Positions 58,778 to 64,000 of a stretch of 64,000 bases of DNA are shown here, in pieces. The notes under the pieces are model-generated. The model did no database searches. It was not told the DNA's origin and saw nothing but the letters and a program-made list of their open reading frames with translations. Source of the DNA: DASQZT01 sp035638575. GTDB taxonomy: Bacteria; Acidobacteriota; Terriglobia; Bryobacterales; Bryobacteraceae. Both the position numbers and the translations under genes were made by a program. The stretch spans positions 1 to 64,000 of the forward strand of contig DASQZT010000303.1 in the NCBI GenBank assembly GCA_035638575.1, given 5' to 3'. How positions within the stretch are numbered: position 1 is the first letter of the stretch; each line of letters opens with the position of its first letter.

Positions 58778-59325
58778 GACTCCTGCTGATTCTTCCGCTC
58801 GTGGCGCTCACCGCCTGCATCAAGCCCAATCCGCTGCCGGTCATGGGCACGGTGCCCGGGTTTCATCTTATCGACCAGGCGGGGCAGGAGTTCGACGGGC
58901 GCTCGCTCGACGGGCACGTGTGGGTGGCGGATTTTGTCTATACGACGTGCGACGGCCCGTGCCCGATGATGAGCTCGCAGATGCACCTGGTGCAGACTTC
59001 CACCGCCGAGACGCCGGACGTCAAGCTGGTTTCGTTTACGGTGGACCCGGCGCACGACACGCCGGCGGTGCTGGCGGAATACGCCAAACATTTCCGCTAC
59101 GACCCGGCGCGCTGGAGCTTCCTCACCGGCGATCAGGCCGGCCTGAACGACCTGGGGCTCAACGGCTTCAAGCTGAACGGCGTGGACGGCACGCTGACGC
59201 ACAGCACGCGCTTCGTGCTGGTCGACCGGCAGCGGCGCATCCGCGGCTACTACATCAGTTCGGACGACGGCTTCCTGCTGAAGCTGGTCCACGACGTGAG
59301 GCAACTGGAGCAGGAGAAGTCATGA
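58774..59325 (+). CDS. SCO1/SenC-type copper chaperone, lipoprotein
   Basis: The 183-residue protein has a lipoprotein signal peptide (LTAC, Cys15) and a thioredoxin fold. The copper/redox motif is CDGPC (Cys59, Cys63), in TTCDGPCPMMSSQM, and the third ligand is His143 in LTHSTRFVLVD. SVSFTVDPAHDTP-like SFTVDPAHDTP is the conserved loop between them. SCO proteins deliver copper to or reduce the CuA site of cytochrome oxidase on the outer face of the membrane. The ATG overlaps the permease stop, and the DUF420 gene overlaps its own stop, so it is the third gene of a four-gene unit with ctaA/ctaB upstream. Confidence 0.9.
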   Translation: MRLLLILPLVALTACIKPNPLPVMGTVPGFHLIDQAGQEFDGRSLDGHVWVADFVYTTCDGPCPMMSSQMHLVQTSTAETPDVKLVSFTVDPAHDTPAVLAEYAKHFRYDPARWSFLTGDQAGLNDLGLNGFKLNGVDGTLTHSTRFVLVDRQRRIRGYYISSDDGFLLKLVHDVRQLEQEKS

Positions 59326-59732
59326 CGCCGGTGCTGCCCTCGGTGAACGCGGCGTTGAACGCCACGGCGGCGGTGCTGCTGGTGTGGGGATATACGCTGA
59401 TCCGGCGGAAGCGCATCGCCACGCACCGGAAGGTCATGATCGCGGCGTTTATCACTTCATGCCTGTTCCTGGTGTGCTATATCGTGTACCACGCGCAGGT
59501 GGGCTCGGTGCGTTTTCAGAAGACCGGGGCGATCCGCACGGTGTACCTGAGCATCCTGGGGACCCACACAGTGCTGGCCGCGGTGGTTCCCGTGCTGGCC
59601 ATCATCACGCTGCGGCGCGGACTGGCGGGGCGCTACGACCGGCACCGCCGGATCGCGCGCTGGACGCTGCCGATCTGGCTGTACGTGAGCGTGACGGGGG
59701 TGGTGGTGTACGTGATGCTGTATCACTTGTAG
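59322..59732 (+). CDS. DUF420 membrane protein
   Basis: The 136-residue protein has four predicted helices: NATAAVLLVWGYTLIRR, VMIAAFITSCLFLVCYIVYH, LGTHTVLAAVVPVLAIITL and WTLPIWLYVSVTGVVVYVML. HRKVM, YHAQVG, THTVLA and ARWTLPIW are the conserved family points, including His residues suggesting metal or haem binding (CtaM-like proteins related to this family assist oxidase maturation). It is translationally coupled to the SCO gene, which supports a function in oxidase assembly. It is the last rightward gene of the cluster and is convergent with the DUF1648 gene with no gap. Confidence 0.88.
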   Translation: MTPVLPSVNAALNATAAVLLVWGYTLIRRKRIATHRKVMIAAFITSCLFLVCYIVYHAQVGSVRFQKTGAIRTVYLSILGTHTVLAAVVPVLAIITLRRGLAGRYDRHRRIARWTLPIWLYVSVTGVVVYVMLYHL

Positions 59733-60713
59733 TCAGCGCGGCATTACCACGGTAATGGCTAGCGGGGTCGCCACCAGGACGGCTGTCAGGATCCACGACC
59801 AGCGGCTGCCGAAGTTGAAGGTGTAGCCGAAGCCGAAACGTTTCTGGACGAATACCGTGGGGTCCTGGGGGTTGTAATAGATGCCGCCCAGGTACCAGCA
59901 TTCGTCGGGCGTGACCTCGGCGGGGCGCTGGGGATCCCGGACCACGCGGTAAATCAGGGCGATGGCAACGAGCAGGAATACCGCCGGCGCCACCAGGACC
60001 CACAGGGGCGGGAAGGCGAGCAGGGGCTGCAGGCCGATCGCGGTGAAGACGCAGGCCAGCATGTATATCGCCGCTACCATCAGCTTCACCATGACTTCGC
60101 GCTGCGGCGCGCGGCGGGCTCCGTAAAACGACACCAGCGTCAGAAGGAGAAACGCCAGCATCATGGCGGCGCCGGACAGGAGCGTACCGTAAACGCCGTG
60201 CGTGGACTTCTCCGCCCACCGGTCGGGGCCGTCGATTCCCCAATGAATCGGAAACCGGGCGGGGATGTCCTCCCAATGGGAGCGCAGATAGAGAGCCGCG
60301 GCGGCGGGGAGCGCGAAGGGCGGAAGCGCCAGCGCGAACCAGCCGGGCAGGCGATCGTCTCCGCCAGAGAGATCCGCTTCGCGCACGTCGGGCACGGGGC
60401 CGGCGATGCGGCGCACGTGGCTCCTCTCGCGGAGGAATGCGGCGAGCGAGCCGATGCACGGAATCGCGACGGCACAGACGGTCCATTGGGGCCGCGACTC
60501 GAATGCCAGCACCGCGGCGGCGCCGAGAACAATGGCCGCCGCGACGGCCCAGTGGTACCGCCGCAGCGCGTTGCGCCCCGGTTCGCTGGACGGAAACTCT
60601 TGCGGGACGGTGATGGCAAACAGGAAACGGCGCGGCGAGATGTGCGGCAACATCAGGAGAATCGCTCCTTCGAACGCCACTAATAACAAGGAAACGAAAA
60701 TCACGCTGGTCAT
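59733..60713 (-). CDS. DUF1648-domain membrane protein with DUF5808-like C-terminus
   Basis: The 326-residue protein has seven or so membrane helices. FPIHWGIDGPDRWAEKSTHG is the DUF1648 motif (lP.xIPiHW..G.pDrw). The C-terminal part (CWYLGGIYYNPQDP followed by FVQKRFGFGYTFNFG) matches the DUF5808-type domain often fused to it. The function is unknown, but this protein type commonly accompanies YtrA-subfamily GntR repressors, and here the regulator gene ends two bases upstream. It is the second gene of that leftward operon. Its stop abuts the stop of the DUF420 gene. Confidence 0.85.
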   Translation of the reverse strand: MTSVIFVSLLLVAFEGAILLMLPHISPRRFLFAITVPQEFPSSEPGRNALRRYHWAVAAAIVLGAAAVLAFESRPQWTVCAVAIPCIGSLAAFLRERSHVRRIAGPVPDVREADLSGGDDRLPGWFALALPPFALPAAAALYLRSHWEDIPARFPIHWGIDGPDRWAEKSTHGVYGTLLSGAAMMLAFLLLTLVSFYGARRAPQREVMVKLMVAAIYMLACVFTAIGLQPLLAFPPLWVLVAPAVFLLVAIALIYRVVRDPQRPAEVTPDECWYLGGIYYNPQDPTVFVQKRFGFGYTFNFGSRWSWILTAVLVATPLAITVVMPR

Positions 60714-60715
60714 GG

Positions 60716-61105
60716 TTATAGTCCCTCGATAAGGGCGCGCAGCTCGGAGGCGATTCGCGAAGGCGGCACGCCCGCCGAGCGCATCTGCGCCACCAGGTTT
60801 CGAAACTGCGCGCGGAATTCCCTGATCCGTTCGGGAGCGGCCGCCGGTTGCGCGCCGCGGGACACCACGGTCGCTCCGCTGCCGTGGCGCAAATCCAGCC
60901 AGCCTTCTTCCGCCAGTTGGCGGTAAGCCTCGCCCACGGTATTGAAGTGGACTCCGAGGTCGATGGCGAGGCGGCGCACCGAAGGCAGGACGCTTCCGGG
61001 CGGAAGCGCTCCATCCACCAGGAGGATGCGCACGGCGTCCACGATCTGGCGATAGGCGGGGACCGGAGATTGCAGATCGATCCGAATTTTGGGCGGCTGC
61101 GCCAT
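60716..61105 (-). CDS. GntR-family transcriptional regulator, YtrA subfamily
   Basis: The 129-residue protein has an N-terminal winged helix-turn-helix: VPAYRQIVDAVRILLVDGAL, then PPGSVLPSVRRLAIDLGVHF and NTVGEAYRQLAEEGWL with the wing RHGSGATVV. The short ~45-residue helical C-terminus, instead of a ligand-binding domain, assigns it to the YtrA subfamily, which usually represses its own operon with a membrane or ABC partner. The DUF1648 gene follows two bases later. The promoter and a palindromic site overlapping its -10 box are readable upstream, consistent with autorepression. Confidence 0.92.
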   Translation of the reverse strand: MAQPPKIRIDLQSPVPAYRQIVDAVRILLVDGALPPGSVLPSVRRLAIDLGVHFNTVGEAYRQLAEEGWLDLRHGSGATVVSRGAQPAAAPERIREFRAQFRNLVAQMRSAGVPPSRIASELRALIEGL

Positions 61106-61117
61106 GGGTCACTGTCT

Positions 61118-61140
61118 ACTGTACAGATACACTATACAGT
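61118..61140. promoter_or_regulatory. Palindromic operator candidate for the GntR regulator
   Basis: ACTGTA at 61118-61123 and TACAGT at 61135-61140 are exact inverted copies separated by 11 bases. The right half overlaps the -10 element of the leftward promoter, so a bound dimer would block transcription. Start codon of the regulator is 13 bases from its edge. Confidence 0.6.
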
Positions 61141-61159
61141 TACGCGGGCGGGTTGTAAA
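61131..61159 (-). promoter_or_regulatory. Sigma70-type promoter of the GntR/DUF1648 operon
   Basis: On the minus strand TTTACA (61159-61154) and TATAGT (61136-61131) are spaced by 17 bases. The inferred transcription start is near 61124, leaving a leader of about 20 bases before the regulator ATG. Confidence 0.6.
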
Positions 61160-61197
61160 GGGGTATCGGGAAGCCGGAAGAACCGCTCCCTAACGGT

Positions 61198-61260
61198 CGC
61201 GGCTCGGACTGAGGCGCACGCGGCTCGGACTGAGGCGCACGCGGCTCGGTATGAGGCGCA
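61198..61260 (+). repeat. Three tandem copies of a 21-bp unit
   Basis: The unit CGCGGCTCGGACTGAGGCGC plus A is present at 61198-61218, 61219-61239 and 61240-61260 (two mismatches in the third), followed by a partial CGCGGC. It lies between the GntR promoter and the MFS gene. Confidence 0.8.
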
Positions 61261-61321
61261 CGCGGCCGGAGCGCAAGGAAATCCCGGCGCCATCTAAGGC
61301 ATCATATTGAGTGAGGAATCG

Positions 61322-62884
61322 ATGGGACCGTCATCGCCCGAGCATCCGCCCGTGAACCCGTGGATCGTCGCCGTGGCGGTCATGTTCGCCACGTTCATGG
61401 AGGTGCTGGACACCACGGTGGTGAACGTGTCGCTGCCGCACATCGCGGGGAGTCTCTCGGCGAGCGTGGATGAGGCCGCGTGGGCGCTGACCTCGTACCT
61501 GGTGGCGAACGCCGTCATTCTGCCGATGACGGGCTGGATCGCCAACTTCTTCGGGCGCAAGCGGACGCTGCTGGCGGCGGTCTTCGGGTTTACGGCCGCC
61601 TCGTTTCTGTGCGGACTGGCGCCGAATCTCCAGATGCTGATCGTCTTCCGCGTGATTCAGGGCGCGACGGGGGGAGCGCTGCAGCCGCTGTCGCAGGCGG
61701 TGATGCTCGAGGCCTTTGCGCCCAAGGACCGCGGAAAGGCGATGGCATTTTGGGGGCTGGGGATCGTGGTGGCGCCCATGCTCGGTCCGGTGGTCGGCGG
61801 GTGGCTCACGGACAACTACAGTTGGCGCTGGGTTTTCTACATCAACCTGCCGGTGGGACTGGCTTCGATCATCATGACGCGGCTGTTCATTTTCGATCCT
61901 CCCTACATCCGGCGGTCGAGCGGCGGCATCGATTACTGGGGCATGGGGATGCTGGCGGTGGGGGTGGGCGCGTTGCAGGTGGTGCTGGACAAGGGCCAGG
62001 AAGAAGACTGGTTCGCTTCGAACTGGATCAGCGTTTTGGGAGTGGTGGCGGTGGTGGGGATCGCGGCCTTCATCTTCCACGAGATCCGGACGCGCGATCC
62101 GGTGGTGCACCTGCGCGTCTTCAAGGACCGGACATACGCCGCGGGCGTTTTTCTGATGACCATCGTCGGCTTTGTTCTGTACGGCAGCCTGCTGCTGCTG
62201 CCGATTTTTCTGCAGACGCTGCTGGGGTACCCGGCGCTGGACGCGGGGTTTGCGATGGCGCCGCGCGGGCTGGGGTCGTTCCTGATGATGCCGATCGTGG
62301 GCACGGTGCTGGGGAGATTCGACCCGCGGAAGGTGCTGGGGGCGGGGCTGGTGGGGGCGGCCTGGACGCTCTACGCACTTTCGAAGCTGAACCTGAACGC
62401 GGGGTATTGGGACATTTTCTGGCCGCAGTTCATTCAGGGCGCCACGCTGGCCATGCTGTTTGTGCCGCTGACCACGACGACCATGGACCCCATTCCGAGG
62501 GAAGAGATGGGGAACGCCACCAGCATGTTCAACCTGATGCGCAATATCGGGGGGAGCGTCGGCATCGCCAGCGCCACGACGTACCTGTTCCGGCGGCAAC
62601 AGTTCCAGACGCATGTGCTGGGGGCCGACGTGACCGCGTCCAACCCGCAAACGCAGGTGTACCTGCGGGGCCTCGAATCGGTCATGAAGGCGCACGGCGC
62701 GGACCCGGTGACGGCGCAGCACCAGGCGTACGGCATGATCTGGGGGATGGTGCAGCGACACGCCGCGATGGGCGCGTTCGTGGACACGTTTCGGGCGATG
62801 GCGGTGGTATTTCTGCTGGTGCTGCCGCTGCTGCTGCTGATGAAGAGGCCCCAGCATCACGGGCCTCCGGGAGGGATGCATTGA
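61322..62884 (+). CDS. MFS drug-efflux transporter, DHA2/EmrB family
   Basis: The 520-residue protein has 14 predicted helices. Motif C and family markers are readable: MEVLDTTVVNVSLPHIAG in helix 1, WALTSYLVANAVILPMTGW, FFGRKR (motif A) and FRVIQGATGGALQPLSQAVM, then PMLGPVVGGWLTDNYSWRW. It is an H+-antiporter of the EmrB/QacA type, exporting drugs or other hydrophobic compounds, usually with an EmrA-type adaptor; no adaptor is in the window. The ATG at 61322 has GAGGAA at good spacing and is taken over the in-frame TTG at 61307. Its stop overlaps the ankyrin-gene start. Confidence 0.92.
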   Translation: MGPSSPEHPPVNPWIVAVAVMFATFMEVLDTTVVNVSLPHIAGSLSASVDEAAWALTSYLVANAVILPMTGWIANFFGRKRTLLAAVFGFTAASFLCGLAPNLQMLIVFRVIQGATGGALQPLSQAVMLEAFAPKDRGKAMAFWGLGIVVAPMLGPVVGGWLTDNYSWRWVFYINLPVGLASIIMTRLFIFDPPYIRRSSGGIDYWGMGMLAVGVGALQVVLDKGQEEDWFASNWISVLGVVAVVGIAAFIFHEIRTRDPVVHLRVFKDRTYAAGVFLMTIVGFVLYGSLLLLPIFLQTLLGYPALDAGFAMAPRGLGSFLMMPIVGTVLGRFDPRKVLGAGLVGAAWTLYALSKLNLNAGYWDIFWPQFIQGATLAMLFVPLTTTTMDPIPREEMGNATSMFNLMRNIGGSVGIASATTYLFRRQQFQTHVLGADVTASNPQTQVYLRGLESVMKAHGADPVTAQHQAYGMIWGMVQRHAAMGAFVDTFRAMAVVFLLVLPLLLLMKRPQHHGPPGGMH

Positions 62885-63657
62885 TGAGGCTTGCCTGTCT
62901 TTTGCTCGCGTGTGCCGGCCTCGCGGCCGCGGCCGATGCGGGCGCGGACCTGCTGGCGGCCGCCAGGAAGGGACAGACCGATCGCGTGCGAGCGCTGGTC
63001 GCCAAGGGCGCCCCGCTCGAAAGCCACGACAAGGACGGCAGAACGCCCCTGATGCTGGCGGCGGAGCACGGGCACGCGGACACGGTGCAGGCGCTGCTGG
63101 AGAAAGGGGCGAGCGCGGCGGCTCGCGACAAGCAGGGCTGGAACGCTTATGCGCTGGCGCTGCTGGCCTCGCCGGGCGGCCACGGGGAGGTCCTCAAGCT
63201 GCTGCCGGCGCCGCCGCCTTTACGGGTGGTGCTGGAGGCCGAGTTGGCGCCGGACAATCTCTACAGCTCGTGCTCGATGAGCCCGCCGCTACTGGCGAAG
63301 TACGTGGCGGGGCTGCGGCTGGAGGGGATGGTGGCGGCGGCGGTGCGGGAGACGGCGGGGCCGCTCGAGATCGTGGGCGAGGATGCAGACGCGGTGGCGC
63401 ACCTGAGGGTGCGGCCGCAGGCGTCTTGCGTGCAGCAGGACTCGAGCGACAATCTGAGCCTGGAGATCGACGTGAAGGTGACGGCGAAAGACCGGGAGGC
63501 GCCGCTGCTGGAGAAGACGTTCGGCGGCGGATTGAAAGGGCTGCACGCCCGCAAGGCGGCCAGCGCGGCGCAGTACGCGCCGCTGTTTGCCGAATGGGCC
63601 AAGAGCCACGGGGGGCCGATCTATTGGGCGGTGGTGGGGGCGGTGCTGAAACGCTGA
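62884..63657 (+). CDS. Secreted ankyrin-repeat protein
   Basis: The 257-residue protein has a signal peptide (RLACLLLACAGLAAAADA). Two to three ankyrin repeats follow (about 22-105): DLLAAARKGQTDRVRALVAK, then DGRTPLMLAAEHGHADTVQA and a more divergent third. The remaining ~150 residues (LRVVLEAELAPDNLYSSCSM, VRPQASCVQQDS) are beta-rich with two Cys and no known domain. It is probably periplasmic and binds a partner through the repeats. The start overlaps the exporter stop by ATGA-like TGATG, so it is cotranscribed with the transporter. Its stop abuts the stop of the convergent gene. Confidence 0.8.
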   Translation: MRLACLLLACAGLAAAADAGADLLAAARKGQTDRVRALVAKGAPLESHDKDGRTPLMLAAEHGHADTVQALLEKGASAAARDKQGWNAYALALLASPGGHGEVLKLLPAPPPLRVVLEAELAPDNLYSSCSMSPPLLAKYVAGLRLEGMVAAAVRETAGPLEIVGEDADAVAHLRVRPQASCVQQDSSDNLSLEIDVKVTAKDREAPLLEKTFGGGLKGLHARKAASAAQYAPLFAEWAKSHGGPIYWAVVGAVLKR

Positions 63658-64000
63658 CTAGCGGCGCCAGGCGGTGGCGTGCATTCGCGGCGGCAGATGC
63701 GCGTGGGCCAGGTCGAGGTCGTCTCCGAGCACGGGGATCAGGATCTCGACCGTATTGGGGGGCGAGGGGTAGTTTTGGCTGAAGCGCAGCCGGAGCGTGC
63801 GCGCCGCGGCCGGGCCTTCCTCGAAAGAAACCGTCCGCGTCATGTCGGCGAAGGATCGCAAAAGCTGCGCGCGCTTGGGGTCGTCGCATGTCAGCAGCGC
63901 TTCGCGAATCACGCGGCTGGCGGAGGCATAGGAAAGGACACCGACGACGCCAGGCTGCTTGAGGCGGGGATCGGCGGTATCGTCGGGGGGAACCTCCAAC
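63658..64000 (-). CDS. Hypothetical protein, N-terminus beyond the window
   Basis: The minus-strand frame is open to the right edge, so the start is probably outside; the TTG at 63999 is only the outermost possible codon. The visible ~113 residues include VVGVLSYASASRVIREALLT, RSFADMTRTVSFEEGPAA and PNTVEILIPVLGDDLDLAHAH-like EILIPVLGDDLDLAHAH. No family is recognised and no catalytic motif can be read. It is convergent with the ankyrin gene with no spacing. Confidence 0.6.
   Translation of the reverse strand, partial: LEVPPDDTADPRLKQPGVVGVLSYASASRVIREALLTCDDPKRAQLLRSFADMTRTVSFEEGPAAARTLRLRFSQNYPSPPNTVEILIPVLGDDLDLAHAHLPPRMHATAWRR

Overview
The window looks like chromosome from a GC-rich Acidobacteriota bacterium close to Solibacter/Bryobacter. 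This rests on protein families typical of that group: the C-terminal part of an acidobacterial VWFA-related protein at the left edge, a large Oar-like TonB-dependent receptor with an N-terminal carboxypeptidase-regulatory domain (18.2-22.2 kb), a twelve-repeat NHL protein ending in the Solibacter-type C-terminal domain (41.5-44.3 kb), an FG-GAP secreted protein, and the multicopy family beginning with an ANRRNA...STGPKTPEGK motif (27.9 kb). No rRNA, tRNA, CRISPR array or intact insertion sequence was recognised. Genus and strain cannot be read from the sequence alone.

Left part. 1.4-6.0 kb is a small accessory island: a HicB-like antitoxin relic, a two-gene unit of an unknown 102-residue protein and a frameshifted SIR2 protein, two consecutive imperfect inverted repeats, and a convergent protein with a uracil-DNA-glycosylase-like domain followed by a DUF6717-like domain. 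6.0-18.1 kb is housekeeping: a gltX-glnS-carbamoyltransferase operon with ATGA overlaps, rlmN, a short-chain dehydrogenase, a secreted M28 peptidase, a SET-domain protein, an unknown 423-residue protein, a TlpA-like thioredoxin, and a tight operon of two 6-pyruvoyl-tetrahydropterin-synthase-like genes plus folE. The two pterin genes have lost different members of the catalytic triad, which is the most unusual single observation in the window.

Middle part. 18.1-26.3 kb encodes surface and secreted proteins (TonB receptor with a clear sigma70-type promoter, FG-GAP protein with a decayed paralogous domain upstream). 26.4-27.6 kb is another decayed accessory patch (higA with a truncated higB, frameshifted membrane protein). 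28.7-32.9 kb is a two-subunit pyruvate:ferredoxin-type oxidoreductase with two small downstream genes. 33.0-38.2 kb holds a translationally coupled pair: a TIR-domain protein with three TIR-like modules and a STAND NTPase with coiled coil, membrane segment and WD40 propeller, a probable conflict or signalling system. 38.2-47.4 kb contains a conserved hypothetical protein, hemW-like, threonine aldolase, NHL protein, aldo/keto reductase, amidohydrolase and a secreted hypothetical protein.

Right part. 48.3-59.7 kb is a respiratory cluster: Rieske protein, split b6-like cytochrome b, a membrane-anchored octahaem cytochrome c in the place of cytochrome c1, a cupredoxin-like lipoprotein, haem A synthase (ctaA), haem O synthase (ctaB), an Uma2-type nuclease gene embedded by overlap, an ABC exporter pair, a SCO copper chaperone and a DUF420 membrane protein. 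Together these describe an alternative quinol:cytochrome c oxidoreductase and the cofactor supply of a haem-copper oxidase whose own subunits are not in the window. 59.7-64.0 kb holds a YtrA-like GntR repressor with a DUF1648 membrane protein under a readable promoter/operator, an EmrB-type MFS exporter, an ankyrin protein and a cut-off gene.

Several genes are broken by single-base shifts or internal deletions (SIR2, membrane protein at 27 kb, higB, mazF-like). They cluster in the accessory patches. Real decay and assembly error cannot be separated from the sequence alone.
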